Counted from the first letter of the stretch, positions 1 to 13,189 are shown. The stretch: DNA of 64,000 nt from Ophioderma brevispina (GCA_023653785.1 JAMKCH010022236.1:1-64000), one strand, 5' to 3'. Notes: generated from the letters alone by a model not told the origin. A program made the numbers and translations.

Positions 1-2740
1 GGCGACTTAGAGAATAACTGTATGATTTGATAACCGGTATCTCTAACTTCTGCGATTGAACCAAGGCGATAACCATTAGTTTTTAGTGTAAGAACTAGGC
101 CAAAGGCAATTCTTCCCGCAAATATAATGGTGGTTGGGTCCGGTTTCATTGGTCCTAAAGAGATAACACGGTTCCCAAAATCATTACCTTTTATTCTCTT
201 CTTAAACAACTTTAGAATTTAAATATCTGTCAGAAAGGACTGGGGTCATCAATCCAGTAAAGAAAAAATCGAATAACCACGTTGAGCAAAGAACAACTCA
301 CAACGCGACCAACGTGGCAGGGGCGCGCGAATGTAGCAAACGCGGTATGGAACTCGAGCGCTTCAACGATCCAAATATTAGTCGTACTACCTGGTGTCAA
401 TTGTCGAATTGAACCGGCATCAGCCAATGAAATTCCTTGACATTTTCACAGCGTTAAAAAATTCGACCGCAACACCAACTTAACCCACAAAGTACAAACT
501 CACAGAATGGATCGTTTCATTAAAGAGACAGAGCAGATATCTGAAGGATAAAATATCCCGAATAACAAGAGCTTTTTGAACATCAACTGAGAACTTCTCA
601 AGCGAATAGGACACAGAAATCGAACTTTAAGTATTTCTAAACTAGAAAAATAACAAATCTACCCCGTTAGCAACCTGCACTCCCTACCAGCCTCATTGCA
701 TCTCAGAATTCACCCATATTATTTATGATTTTTTCTAGACATGCGTGCGTGCGTTCGATTGTGTGTGTGTGTTTTATACAAGTAAATACAATGTATGAAG
801 GTTTACAAGACTTACAACACAGTGTATATTACACACTTCTATATTTCCTCCGCGCATCATGAATTTCACCTCCCGTGCTTCCTATCAGCCTTACGCGAAC
901 AGAAGCATCTCGTGCTGGTCATTTCAGGGTTTTAGTCGATTCAAATCTAAACAAAATTCGGTCACCATATGTTTAAAATCGGGTCATTTCGCAAATGTAG
1001 CCAGTGCGTAGCCGCCAGAGGGGGGTATACACACTGAACGCATTGTTCATGCAATACACATAACAGCTGAATGCCCAAGACAGAGTAGATGTGTTGGACA
1101 TCTCTTGCTGATACACTTGTACGCCTGCCAGATCGGTTTTATGTTAAAGAAAATATCTATGCCAGTTGGTTCTTTTAAAACGTTAATTATAAACAGATAT
1201 AATTAGGAAGGGGAAATCCGCATTTTAATTCTTTACACGACGTTATGCAAGATAAAGGTCTCCGAACAGACCATTCGCGAAATATCATAGTGTCTAGAGG
1301 TGTTTTAGCTGCTATTTCTGACCATGTCGACTGCAGGCGCAGACATGTCAGAAACTAGCAGGCGAACGATCTCTCGCCCTTTACATTGGTTTATCGGTCT
1401 TACTCCCTGGGTGTGTTAAGATACTATACGTGTTACAAATATGGATAAATCCTGATTTTTATGATTTTTCAGAGTTCAATTGGCAAATCTTTGATTGTGC
1501 CTTTGTTACTAACTTAATATTATAAACTGCACGACTAATGGAGGAATGAAAATTCCTATGTACGTGTTAAGTAAATTCATCGATATCTATAGTGTCTCCT
1601 GAAATGTGAAACGATATAATGGAAGGTTTTGTCGTTTTTTTTAAGTGTGGCATACATTTCAATTTAAAAAACCAAGAACGGTTATCTACCGCAGGATGAC
1701 CTTTAAAAACTAATTCTGGAAAAAGACCCGTCACGCTTAACAATTCCAAGCAACTGGTTTCACCCGTTTCATGAAAAGGAATGTCGGTTAATCGCTAGTT
1801 ATTTTTTTTAGGTTAACATAAGAAACATGGAAAAATCAATGATATACCAAATACTTTTACCATCGATAATTACATTAGATTTTCATACCATTTGAACTCT
1901 GTCATTGTGACGGCCGGTCTTTTGCATTCGTTTTGAACTCCAAATCATCGGTAAGATCGTAGAAAATATTAGGCGTTGTAGCCAAAAATGCCAACCTCTC
2001 ATACTGGAGGAGTACCATATTGAGCTGATATATGAATTACAAAATCCGGCAACGTTAAAGATTTTACAGGCTTAGATATGTCTCCAAAGCGGACAAATAG
2101 GGTTTAGATACCGTGTTAGATCCAGAACACGGCGGATTTACCGTGCATTGGTGTCGTTGCTATGTTATTTGCTCGAAACGTCTTCACGGCCAAATTCTCT
2201 AGGCACTCAAGTGGGGCGGGGGTTATCAAGCATACCAATGTGGTGGCACAGGGTCCGTTCGCCCAAACTCATGCGTAACTTAGGGTATACTAACTCATGC
2301 GTATGTCCTTCATATAGACCTTTTTCTTTTGTTTACCAGTTACACACAGTCTTTGAGAACTTGGTCACACTCAGGCAGTGCACATGTATGCACGTATATT
2401 GACGACTGAGTTTCGCGACAGGCCCACAGGAATGATACATAGTACAAAGAAAGTTGAACTTGTTTCTAAATTATAACATAATCGTGTTGAGGAAATGTAA
2501 AAGAAGAAAAGTATTCATTCATATTTAAGGAAGGTGGTCCGATTCTATATCATGATTTTACTGCATGAAAGCGTTATATGCCTCCATTTTTGCATTAACT
2601 TTAAAAATATGATTTTCTCCAATTTTACTTGAGAAAAGATTTCTTCACGGGAAAAAGCACTTTGTTTACTATAAAAAGAGAGAAAAGGCGGGATTACCCT
2701 AGAGTTGTTTAGCTAAGTGCACCTGTTTAGATTGCACAAT
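1..2740. other. Non-coding stretch, no gene recognised
   Basis: No open frame here shows a recognisable domain or a plausible exon with splice sites. A short GT/GTGC-rich microsatellite lies near 740-775. An imperfect hairpin has arms at 1309-1328 and 1342-1361 around TGACATGTC. The strand and function of the stretch are unknown; it looks like ordinary intergenic or intronic AT-rich DNA. Confidence 0.6.
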
Positions 2741-2745
2741 AGGAA

Positions 2746-2834
2746 GTGGGGGGAATTCCCAAGGATGCTAAACTTAGAAAAAACTTGTTTAGTTTTAGAT
2801 CAAAACATGCAGAACCTAGGGGAATTCCCCCCAC
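2746..2834. repeat. Hairpin with G/C-run arms
   Basis: The arm GTGGGGGGAATTCCC (2746-2760) is matched in inverse by GGGGAATTCCCCCCAC (2819-2834). Inside the loop a second pair, CTAAAC and GTTTAG, extends the foldback. It is probably a tiny foldback element or a palindrome; no coding content. Confidence 0.6.
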
Positions 2835-2835
2835 A

Positions 2836-4380
2836 ACGTTCTTATATGAAGTGATGTAATTCGGGGTGTGAAGCCGATGGTCAGCTAGGTAAGGTTATTG
2901 TTTATGCCATGGACATTGATGTAATGAATATGTTAGAAAGGGGACATCTATATGTGAGTAGGTTAAACTATCACTGGAAGGGACTCTCTGTCAGCAGTTG
3001 AAAGCAGGAGCTGGAAACTAGAGCTTGGAGCATACAGTATAATTATAGCTAGTGTACTCTACAATAATGGTAGATTGAGTTCTACATTCGTGCCCAGGAT
3101 TTGTTATATTTGAGATGCCGCCGGAGCTTGATAGCTATTAAAATTGTCTGCTGTCGTCTTTTAAGCCAAAGCGCTTCAGTTTTGGAATCAAAATGTGATT
3201 CCAGTTTGTGGTTCCTATATGAGGCATAGCGACAGAATGATGGGTATATACGGGGATTTAGTATTGTGGTCATTTGTCGTCGAGGAAAGCCCCGCGTCTG
3301 AACTGCTGGACAAGATTACCTTTAAGGACTGAAGAAAGATTCCCTTGGAATTATTACTGATTTTGTGATGAAAAGCTTGGCGTGTCCATTTTGGATGGAG
3401 TCTTCGCTGAGAGGACCATAGCATCGGTGAACTGCAACGCCTCTTTGAACATTAAGGTATAAGTTATATCAAATGTGTGTACCCCCTTTGTCATTTTGAT
3501 TTATGTAATGTTTGGACATACACAAATTCTTGAACCAATTTACCAAATCATTAACACTGTTATATTATATAAATTAAGATCACTTGTGCCACAAGGCTCA
3601 TTAATTAGTGTTTGAAAGGTATTTCTGAACCTTAGGACGCCTACAAGGACGTCATAACAAAGCATTATTTGTTCCGGCAAAAAAAAATATTCGAAATTTT
3701 GAGAAAAAAATTATGGTTGAAAAAAGTACAAAGTCAATGTGTAACACAATGACACATATAAAAGATTGTGTTGTCGACAACTTTGGAAAGAATGAGGTAG
3801 GTGTATTATCGTTTTGTCATATGAAAACATTCAGATGTTAATATTGGGGGGGGTTATGAAAAAATATTAACTTTTTATGATATCATTTAGAAGAATGAAG
3901 TAAGGAAAATGAGGTGCCAATCAAGTCATACCACCCTTTAACATGCAAGAAATCATATGACAATCATCAAATGCATCTCTTGCGATTTTAAATTACGGAC
4001 TATCCATATTTTTACCTTCTTAAACTGTTGGTAATGTTGCAACTTTGTTTCAGCATTTCTAGGCCATCTTGGTGGAGCATCTGAGTGTAGGAAATGCTTT
4101 AGGTGTTCTGCTACGGACAAAATTAATGAGAAATAATTATGTTGGCTTTGCTATGAATTTCCGTCACGATACACTCTAAAATATTTCACTCAATGTTGAT
4201 AATAAAACTCTTTATGTTGAATAAAATCGTAGTCAAAGTTGAATAATCATGTGCATTATACTCCACTTTGCGTTACGTTTTACTCAATTTTGACCTAAGA
4301 AATCCACTCAACAGAAAAGAGCCGTCCCTTTAATCAAAACATTCCCCAAAGTAAAAATTTTAATCAACATTTTTAATATT
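2836..4380. other. Non-coding stretch
   Basis: Both strands were read and no domain, RT motif or tRNA-like box was found. Short frames on the minus strand around 3082-3424 show no family resemblance and overlap one another, which is typical of chance frames. A G-run lies near 3846. Confidence 0.5.
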
Positions 4381-4420
4381 TTATTTTTTTTATTTTTTTT
4401 ATTTTTTTTATTTTTTGCTT
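4381..4420 (+). repeat. Octamer microsatellite (ATTTTTTT)n
   Basis: Four to five head-to-tail copies of an A plus seven-T octamer, followed by more T-rich sequence to about 4450. Simple sequence directly beside the inverted-repeat element that follows. Confidence 0.8.
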
Positions 4421-4454
4421 TTTTTAATTTTGTTATTTGTTGTTATTTTTAAAG

Positions 4455-4716
4455 CCTCTATCAGTGATTCACTCAAAAAATCAAAAATGATGGTAAGTTT
4501 GTAGAATTCCCCATAAGTTATATAGTGCAACTGAAAATTTACAGAAAAGGAAAAAACAGCATTCAAATATTGACTCTCCATTCATGGATGTGTTGGTAGT
4601 GTTCGTACGTACAGTAATGACAAAAATATCAGATTCTATCCTAATAGGTTACTTTCAACATTAAAAAAAAAATCTGATTTGTGAATTTTTGTGATTTAGC
4701 ATATCACTGATAGTGC
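4455..4716 (-). mobile_element. MITE-like inverted-repeat element, family A copy 1
   Basis: The ends read CTATCAGTGATTCACTCAAA on the left and, in reverse complement, CTATCAGTGATATGCTAAAT on the right, so the element has terminal inverted repeats of about 30 bp. The interior matches, in opposite orientation, sequence at about 15385-15690 and 24155-24380; the shared core is TCATTACTGTMCGTACG. No coding capacity. This is a non-autonomous DNA-element pattern; the superfamily is not assigned because no clear target-site duplication was seen. Confidence 0.6.
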
Positions 4717-4916
4717 CCTTTAAACTTGCAGAACATTTCTTGAAAAATGGAGTTCAGTCAGTAATCTATGTACTGTATATTGTACATTTTGAGGCTTGCA
4801 CTAGGGCGGCGTACACAGCTACGTTTACTGTTTTGCATTATATCGGGTCATACAAACTGTAAAAACAAGTAATCTATTATAATCGCATTTATTAGAATTA
4901 TTAAATTTGTTAACAG

Positions 4917-4986
4917 CTCTAACATTGATAAAATTAATGCTTACCTTGAAATTATACCGCTCTAACATTGATAAAATTAATGCATA
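4917..4986. repeat. Two-copy 43-bp tandem duplication
   Basis: The string CTCTAACATTGATAAAATTA occurs twice, 43 bp apart, followed each time by ATGC(T/A)TACC and a CTTGAAATTAT-like end. A local tandem duplication with no coding meaning. Confidence 0.8.
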
Positions 4987-5254
4987 CCACTTGAATTATT
5001 TACTACGCTTCTGCTGGAATCAACATCAATCGGAACTAGTAAACAAACTATCGCAATTACATTGAGCAATTATGGGTCCACACAGAGTGTTTAGACACAT
5101 TCACATACATGTTTAAGGTTTAATTCTAGCATCCAAATTTCAGCACCTGAGCGGTACTATTCCTCAATTTCTTAACACTGCTGCATCTTTTACGAGTACT
5201 AGACCATTTTTCTCCGCTGCAAGTCCCTTTTATTTCCTCTCAAATTTCGAGATA

Positions 5255-5438
5255 GAACCGTATTCAATATGACGTCAGCCCCTAGACATGTTGGTGGACA
5301 AGATACATCCATTCCAGTACTACAAATGTGAATCGATCCATGTTTATGCGATTGCACAGGTGAATGTATTGTAGTACTGGAATGCGTCTATCTCGTCCAC
5401 CAAAATAAGAGGGCAACCTGGCTGGCTATTGACCTACG
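5255..5438 (+). mobile_element. Foldback element, family B copy 1
   Basis: The outer ends are ACCGTATTCAATATGACGTC and, inverted, CGTAGGTCAATAGCCAGCC. The inner arms are CATTCCAGTACTACAA and TTGTAGTACTGGAATG around a short centre. A second copy in reverse orientation lies at 40704-40897. A sequence that is almost wholly self-complementary, present twice and inverted relative to itself, fits a palindromic MITE. Confidence 0.7.
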
Positions 5439-7100
5439 TTCTAAAAACGAAACAATAACCATTAACCTTACCGTTGATTGCTTCTGTATCCTTGGCATTG
5501 CCCTGGCCCTCAGATATGGTTAAGACTTGCAAAGAGAGCTCAAGAAATATAACACAATCAACATCGAGCGACATCCTGTCTAATCACACCACACTTTCAA
5601 CTAACATATGAAAACTGATGTAAAGACAGTTTTTGGGCAGTCGTATAATATAATAATTAGACGAATCCATCTTAAATGCCGTGCATTAACCAGTATGTTA
5701 CAAAACAATTGGGGCAGCCGTCCGTTACATGTTTTTTTCATATTGTTTTGGATAATATTCTGAGACACTTGTTAAACATTGTTTTTATCACTAATTTTCC
5801 CCACGATTAAACTAGTTTTGATATGTCGTGGTATCGACCACTTAAAGGGAGACTGGTACATTGCATTGAATTGAAATCGTTCATACCTTAGTCAATATTG
5901 TGCTTGGGTGTATACAAATACACATTATAAGAAAACGAAAGCGAAGAATACATAATCTATGGCTATATTCTAAGAAAAATAATTTTAAAAAATGACATGT
6001 CACCATTTTGCTATCACCCGTGATTTTGCATGTTTATCGCGGACTTTTTTTATATTTTAATCATCCGGATACAGATATGTGAAATGTCTGAGGATTAAAA
6101 TGCGCTAAATCTGCACTTAATTGAACATGTTGAATGTAGAACTCTACCAAAACTGTTTGAGAGGTTTCTTGAACAAAAAAGTAAAAAAACCCACAAACCA
6201 AAGTTTTGAACTTGCCTTCTGTTCTAATCGATCCTCTAGAGAAGAATGCTTGGACTTTCTGTCGTGCAAGACAGAAAATACTAACTCGCGTTTTCTGCTT
6301 GTTCACTTCAGGCATGATTTAATACATTGATAAGTATTTTAAATACGCAGTAAACAAGAATACTCTTTAACTTCATGATATGAATTGTTCCATATTTGAG
6401 ATACAACAACATTCTATGGATCTCAAAAGATTAATAAAAAAACAGCCGAGTTGGCATGCCAGTGACGATTGAAGTTATAAATCACACCTTCTGAGATGAT
6501 TTTTCAAGTCAAAATTGATTTTTTTTCCTCAAATAACTTTTGGAGAAAAATAAACATTTCAAGGTTAGTAAAAATAAACAATAAAGGCTGTTTTGAACGC
6601 TCCATGGGCTACCTTACAGAGTGTCCACGGGTGCCAAATTTACACCAGATAATTATCGGCTTGTGTAGAATAGAAATGGGTAAAAAAGTTTTATGTTTTT
6701 AGCCCCATATTCATTATCTAAGCTGACCTATAAAGACGAAATCGGCCAGACTGACAAATAAATTTTCACACGGATGAGCTTTGAAAAGGAAATGAACAAA
6801 TACATTTTCACACGATGAATGCTGAAAATGAAAATGACGTTGATTGTTTTTGTGTTGTTTGTTTTTGTTTTATTTTTATTTTATTCCTGTTTTTTGGTTT
6901 TTTTTTTTTTTGGTTTGGTTTTACTTTTGGCACCAACTCACCATGTCACTAAGAAATTAATACATTAAATTGGTATAAAAAACTACAACCCACCACCCCA
7001 AACAACACCATACACAGCAGCAAAATATCACTTACACAGCCAAAAATACGATCACACAAATAGAAAACAAAGGGAAAAACCTAAAACCCACACCACCCCC
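5439..7100. other. Non-coding stretch with T/A-rich low complexity at the end
   Basis: No recognisable coding or RNA gene. Overlapping chance frames lie near 6061-6330 on both strands. From about 6840 to 6920 the sequence is T-rich simple sequence, followed to about 7090 by an A/C-rich tract with CCCACACCACC-type words. Confidence 0.5.
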
Positions 7101-7290
7101 GCTCGCGCGCAGCGCATACGCATTCGTATACGGCACATTGACATCGAAAAACCGACGTTGAAACTAGCCGAAGTGAAATTTCCGATAATTCAAGAGCGCC
7201 ATCCCTATTGTTCAACTTAATATAGACCGATGATCATTTTGATGTATAATTCTTATGTTTGATATAAAATAAACTTGATTGATTGATTTC
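7100..7290 (+). mobile_element. Possible LINE 3' end with (TTGA)n tail
   Basis: Compositionally more complex sequence ends in AATAAACTTGATTGATTGAT. CR1/L2/RTE-type LINEs commonly end in short tandem tetranucleotides, so this looks like the 3' UTR of a truncated LINE. No RT motif is seen upstream, so the identity is inference. Confidence 0.4.
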
Positions 7291-8344
7291 AAAACGGGAC
7301 CCCAGCTGGATTTGACATGTGGCGGTCGTGGTGACCATTTTTCAATGCTGCCATATACATTTGGAATGTCTCATATCTCAGTTAATAACGCTCATCTATA
7401 CCCATTTTTTTGAACGCCAGGGTATCCCAATATGACATTATTTTTAAAGAGACACTGGCACATCTGAAAAAATTGTGCGCCCCAAGCGCCCTCAAGATTT
7501 TCCAAAATTGATATCTTTGCATGGGCATGTAAGCTTTATATACTTAATCCTCTCCTGAAATGAGTAAGCCCAAATCAGCGCCCTTTTGGGTAAACAGAAC
7601 GATTTTATAATCAAATGACTCCGGATTCATTAATTCTGTATTCAGACGACGGAAATGGCGGTCAAAATTAGGAAAACACACCAGAGTTGATTCCCACGGC
7701 ATCCATCCAGTTTGACCGATCTGTGACCTTTGTGGTTTTAATATCAATGAGTACGAGTCTTTGATATTCATGTAATAGACACATTTGTTGATAAAGTTAC
7801 GGGCAAAATTTAAAGTTAGCCTACAAATTACCTAGGTGTCTTTGGCCTTTTATTAATGCCCCCTATCTGTTTTGGGTATGTCATTTTATGTGTAACATAT
7901 ATCTGTATTCTTCCATGCTCTAGGCTATCATTTGCGAGCAAATGGAAGAAATTTCATACTTTGTGTAAATGTTCAGTGCCCGCTTTAAATATATTCTGTC
8001 AGGTATTTTATTTTCCAATATGGCCGTCAATTTGTACTAATATTGACAATTGTCTTTATATCTTGCTCAAAATTATATGGACGCGATTTTTTTGTTTGTA
8101 CTTATGTTTTTAGGGCCAAGAAATCCAAACATAATCAGTCTCTGTGTTTTTGACAGCCAATTTGAATTAAAATTATCCATTTTCTTAAAGGGAATATCCA
8201 GTCTATGTTAACTTTTAAGATGCTATTGCGTAACTTTGGCCATTGTTAGATAGTTGCAACATATAATACTAATAACAAGATCCCTGTAATTTGTCAAATC
8301 AAATAAAAACACTATTCCTTGAAGCCGCTATTTTCCAATAAAGT

Positions 8345-8512
8345 GTGGACCACGGTGACGTCAACTTGGTTCTTGTATTGCAACACGGATCTAAAACCGA
8401 TCAAATAATAATGTACGCAGATGAGTGCGTCATAAAATAATTGGAAAGTGAACCATGCGGGTCTGGCACATGATATAATGTTGATTCATATTGACGTCAC
8501 CACGGTACAAAC
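8345..8512. repeat. Inverted repeat around TGACGTCAA
   Basis: The left arm CCACGGTGACGTCAA (about 8351) is answered by TTGACGTCACCACGG (about 8491). About 125 bp lies between. The arms resemble other TGACGTCA-bearing inverted repeats in the window (for example 32312-32532). Probably a small MITE remnant. Confidence 0.5.
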
Positions 8513-8559
8513 AGTTTGAAAATGGCACGTACTGTAGGTTACTATTTGTAATTAATTTA

Positions 8560-9830
8560 ATTACATACATACATAAGATTTCTTATAATGCGCAATATCC
8601 AAATACATGATCAAGGCGCAACAAAAAACATAGCAGTGAATGAAAATATCAGCAAAGAACAAAATAATAGCAAGTACACTTAATATAGATGTGATTTCAA
8701 AAGCTTTTTGAACACAACAGAGGATTTTGCACCTCTAACATGCTGTGGAAGAGAGTTCCATAGTGAGGGACCTGCAACAGAAAAGGCCTTTCACCAATGC
8801 GTAGCCTACTGGAGGGCACTGAGAGCAGAGTTTTATCCGCTGCAGATCGCGTAACCGGGCCTTGAGGTGCTGCTCTATAAGTAAGTAAATCAGACAAATA
8901 TTCAGGACCACTATCATTCAAGCATTTGTACACATCCAGACATATTTTATATTGAATGCGTTTTGTGACCGGTAACCAATGGAGGTTTTGGATAAGAGGT
9001 AATGGACTATCAAGTCTGGAGGCTGAGAAAATGAGTTTTGCTGCACGGTGTTGTAGAGATTGGAGGCGATTTAGGTCACGTGAGTTAGCACCATACAAAA
9101 GGGCATTTCCATAATCAAGACGGGAAAGGAAAAGTGCACGAACAACGAGATGACGTGTGTCCTTGTCAAGGTAGCGGCATAAGCGGCGGATATTGCGAAG
9201 TTGGAAGTTACCGGATGATATGAGACTGTTTATTTGTTTGCTCATTGTCATGTTTTCATCAAAAACTATCCCTAGGTTTCGTATATTGCGTGATGGCTCG
9301 ATGATGCTACCACCAACTGCCAACTGTAGTTTGGGAAGCTTATGAAGGCTTTGATATGTTCCAGCTATGAAAAATTATGTTTTTTCATCGTTAAGTTTGA
9401 GTTTGTTCTGGTTCATCCATGTCTTTAAGTCAGTTACACAATGTTGTAATCTGTTAAGGGCTGTTTGAGCTGAACCAGGTAGCTTTGGATTGAATGATAA
9501 ATAGAGCTGTGTGTCATCTGCATATGAATGAAAACAAACATTGTATTTACGAATAATCGCACCCATTGGTTGCGTGTAGATAACAAATTTAACTGGTCCA
9601 ACTACAGAACCCTGTGGCACACCATAAAGAAGTTTGGACTGTTCAGAAAAGACATTATCAATACTTACACTACTAGCTCTAGACTAAAGGTAACTCCTAA
9701 ACCAACTAAGTGCCGTATCCGACACACCAATATCATTCTGCAGGCGCTCGAGCAGCAAAACATGGTCAACAGTGTCGAATGCTGCAGACAGATCAAGAAG
9801 TTCAATTAATTGACTTGCTTGAGGGGTACA
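8560..9830 (-). pseudogene. CR1/L2-type LINE fragment, reverse transcriptase C-terminal part
   Basis: Read on the minus strand this is a 5'-truncated non-LTR retrotransposon. In order it shows [17 protein letters not shown] (the Asp-bearing motif A of RT), then [11 protein letters not shown], then [13 protein letters not shown] (catalytic YADD box), LKLNDEKT, and the thumb/C-terminal region through SRLDYGNALLYG and LHWLPVTKRIQYKI to a stop at about 8697. Two in-frame stops (after the SYL near 9675 and after NDEKT near 9375) interrupt it, so it cannot make full RT. A 3' UTR follows with GCGCCTTGA and ends in a (TATG)n tail near 8560-8578. The start of the fragment near 9830 is abrupt, as expected for incomplete reverse transcription. 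Confidence 0.92.
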
Positions 9831-10100
9831 CATTCTTATCACTAAATATGTAATTTTGTCTAAACATAATATCGAGACACAAATACATGCCTATTTTTGT
9901 GTCTCTACTGTAATTTTACTCAGTTGACTATCACGCCTGTGTTCCTAAAGAAGGTCTTAGTTTCAAGGTTAGTTTCAATTTTCAGAAATTCCACGATCTT
10001 ACCTCATTCTTCTTTACTGCGCTGCTCTTCCCCTCCTCTTGACTGCCTCTAAGACGGATGCAGGCTTGCGCCCTCCTTTCCATTTCAATGATCGAGGGGT

Positions 10101-10360
10101 CACTGACCTCTACACATGGATAGCGGGCTGGCGCACAGTCGAATAGTCGCCGATTGAAACCACAGGAAGTTGCATTTTGCCCTGCGCAATATGGCTTCAC
10201 TTTATTGTCAAAGTTAAAGGAATTTTGTATAACAATAGAACATCTGTGTGGAATATGTGCACCAGCAGGTGTATGGTTTGTTTCCCGCCATATTGCGAAG
10301 GGCAAAAAGCAACAACTTCCTGTTGTTTCAATCGGCGATATCCATGTGTAGAGGTCAGTG
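10101..10360. mobile_element. MITE with CACTGACCTCTACACATGGA ends
   Basis: Left end CACTGACCTCTACACATGGA; the right end is its exact inverse (TCCATGTGTAGAGGTCAGTG). Further in, CGCCGATTGAAACMACAGGA, the (K)TTGC(T)TTTTGCCC word and GCAATATGG also pair with the other half, with about 25 extra bases in the left arm. The element is about 260 bp and non-coding. Frames read across it are palindrome artefacts. Confidence 0.8.
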
Positions 10361-10739
10361 GGGGGATAGGCCATGCCAACTTAACAGCAACAGCGAATTC
10401 AAATCGGCATCAACATCCGACGTAACTCGAGTGCTAGTCTTTTTCAAAGACTTAAAGGTAGGAGGGCGCTCTTACGCATATCGGTTACAGACAGACTTTA
10501 CTAAAGGCTATATTTGGTCTCAAATATTTTAATCTAAATGACCGTTATTGGAAATTGCATTGTTTTGCAGCGAGGTTAATCCACCAACCTCCACGGATTT
10601 TGAAGTCATTAATTTATTCCTAAATTATCATGATATTACTAAGATCTATCGAACTAAGATTTAAGAGGAGATTTTGTAATGTAACCGAGGCAGAGACTGC
10701 CATAGTAAATGCACGCAGCAGTTCTTCAAATCCCCAATG

Positions 10740-10992
10740 CCCATATACACAAAATCAAATTGATATCATTATTTTGCCTAAGCTATAACCAAAGTATCAG
10801 TTTAAGAATACGTTGGCGCCATATTGGAAAACAAAATGACTGACACAAGATACTGTCATATTTAGATTCCTTGACCCTGATAACATAGACACATAAATCA
10901 AGCTCCTGTCGGTCGAAAAATTGCCACTACGTCCACCACACCTCTAGCCGCCACAGGTCAAATCCAGCTGGGCTCCCGTTTTGAAATAGTCC
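10740..10992 (-). repeat. Diverged repeat, inverted copy of sequence at 7285-7340
   Basis: The words CAGGTCAAATCCAGCTGGG and CCCGTTTTGAAAT near 10955-10992 are the reverse complement of ATTTCAAAACGGGACCCCAG and the GGATTTGACATGTGGCGG word at 7286-7332. Similarity is clear over about 55 bp and weak beyond. It is a dispersed repeat of unknown class; the left limit is uncertain. Confidence 0.45.
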
Positions 10993-11187
10993 GGTATAGT
11001 CCATATTAAGTGTGCGTTAGGGTGTTAATATTTCTATCACAAAATGCGCGACTTTTTCTAATACTTTTGGACAATATGTGACCTCTGCGAAATAGACTAT
11101 TAATCTGAGCTTTTAATTAATTTTTGTCTAAAATTGTTTGTTGCGTTTTTTTAAAATAAATTTATAAATAGGTCTATCGATAAATAC

Positions 11188-13182
11188 ACCTGGCACAAAA
11201 AGTAATCTCGACATGATTTTTCGACTCATATTGTGTCAAAGTTCAGCAACCCATTTTGAAAGTTTTCGAAATATACATTTTATTATCCAGCAAGGTCCTT
11301 GCTCTCTTTCCATTTAAACTACCTGGGATGTACAAAACGTGCAGAAAATGGCCGAATAGACCGCCCGAAAGACGCAAACCCCCCAAACCAAAAGTTTGCA
11401 GTTTTTGGATTTTTCATGGGCATTGCAGTGTACTGGGACACGAACACGTGTACCACAATCAATAACACGCTTTTAGTTTGGGAAAACGTGCGACGCAAAC
11501 GTTTCACATATGACGTCATAATCTGACAATTTCCTGTGAAAGTCATATCGTACTACATTCTGAATCGCATCAAGTACACGTACAGGCCAAATCTGCTTTG
11601 GACGGCACCTTCTACGGTGAATCTTGTCCATCAGCAAACGGCATAATTAATGACGTCAACCGATTTATGCCACTGCATCAATCAAAGTTTCGCAGACTCA
11701 GCGTGCAGGCGACAAAGAAAACTCGAACATGGTAAGAGTTCCTCAAACGTATTCATCTAAGGAAATTATGTTCAAGTAGGAATTATTTTCCGAATGTGGA
11801 ACCCAAAAATCAGTTTAAAACATCAACATTTTTGATAGGTATGATTCAGACGGGGATTCAGACGGGATTTGTAAAATCAGAATGTGGTCATGAGGAACCG
11901 CGTAGTCTTAGACTAGCTGGCCTATTAGGTAGACCCTAAGTTAGGGCATACACACAAATGACTAGGTCTTATTACTACTTACCTGTTTACTGTCTGAAGA
12001 ATTTCGGCAAACACCTAAAACGTACAACAACAAATTACAATGAAAATAGCTTTCGGTTTCACGATTATTCCGTGACCAGACCCCAACCCTTGATTCGCAT
12101 TCTGAAAACAAAATGAAAATTGGAACAATAAAATTATTGACAATCTGCCAACATCAGGAAAATTTTCCACGTGCATCGCCAGATAATCTATGTTGTGATG
12201 CTGTCCTGCTTATGAGCAGAACGATCGCTTGTCAATGTGTTAAGAGTACATGTTTTCCCGAATTTACAGCCACCAGATACGACTGAAAAATTGACATTCC
12301 TTCTGACTTTTAAAACACAATTAATCTTAATCTAGCGATCGTTGATATCTTACCTACCACTGTGATGCAAATCTTGTGAAAACTCGGTGATATAACATGG
12401 CAATCGATCCAAACTAGCGCTGTATAAACGCTGCTCCGGCCAGCCTGCTCCGACCATTCACTTTTTCGGTCATGTCGTGTTCCGTTTCGAGTCGAAGCAC
12501 AGCCTTCCGTCCTCCGATGATATAGTGGTTTGGCTCTTGTTTTGCTGCCTTCTGCGGGGGGGGGGGAGAGGTCATCTCTTGCCATCAGTATTAAATACGT
12601 CCTGTGTTCCTGTTAGGCCATGATTTGCTGTGTTGTACTAAATGTGAGGCTGTTGCTTGGATGGAATTTCGAAGTGCACCTTGGGTAATCGGCCACTAGC
12701 AGTCAAGATTTTATTTACGGTCATGCTGAATCGGTGACTGAATCATTCATTAATCCCTCCTTCCTTGCGGGATTCGGCGCGTCGTTCATGTTTTCTGCAA
12801 GGAAATAGTTTGACGTCATACGTGAACAGGTTGCTTTCCACGTTTTCGAAACTAAGGTGATCTAATAATTGCAAGTAGGCTTTCTCACTCAATCAGTCGG
12901 AAAACCACTTTGGTAAAATCAAAAATACACACTTATTTCGCTTTTGTACACACATGACCATGAAAAATCCAAAAACTGCAACTTTTTGGTTTTGGAGTTT
13001 GCGTCTTTCGGGCGGTCTATCTCAGCCACTTTTGCATGCACCCTTTTTTTACAAGCGAGGTGTTTACATGAAAGAGCAAGACCTAGGCAACAACTGTATA
13101 TTTCGAAAAGCTTTCAAAATGGTCTGACTTTGCACAATACTGATCGAAAAACATGCCGAGATACTTTTTGTGCCATGTGTAG
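11188..13182. mobile_element. Long-terminal-inverted-repeat (foldback) DNA element, about 2 kb
   Basis: The ends begin TGGCACAAAAAGTA and carry inverted arms of about 350 bp. The arms pair through AAGACGCAAAC (left, about 11378) with GTTTGCGTCTTTCGGGCGGT (right, about 12998), GCAGTTTTTGGATTTTTCAT with its complement at 12962, and TATGACGTCA near both inner edges (11510 and 12810). The interior (about 11530-12800) shows no transposase domain; one minus-strand frame at 12310-12585 is unrecognised. Such arms are known from Foldback-like and some MULE/hAT-derived non-autonomous elements. No target-site duplication could be fixed. Confidence 0.8.
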
Positions 13183-13189
13183 GTCCTAG

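Noticed and set aside
10154..10425. Several overlapping 60-130 residue frames on both strands
   Set aside because: They arise because the 260-bp MITE is palindromic; mirrored frames on both strands are an artefact of the inverted repeat.
11256..11546. Overlapping frames in the left arm of the 2-kb element as a transposase
   Set aside because: The sequence is one arm of an inverted repeat; the frames have no DDE-type motif or domain.
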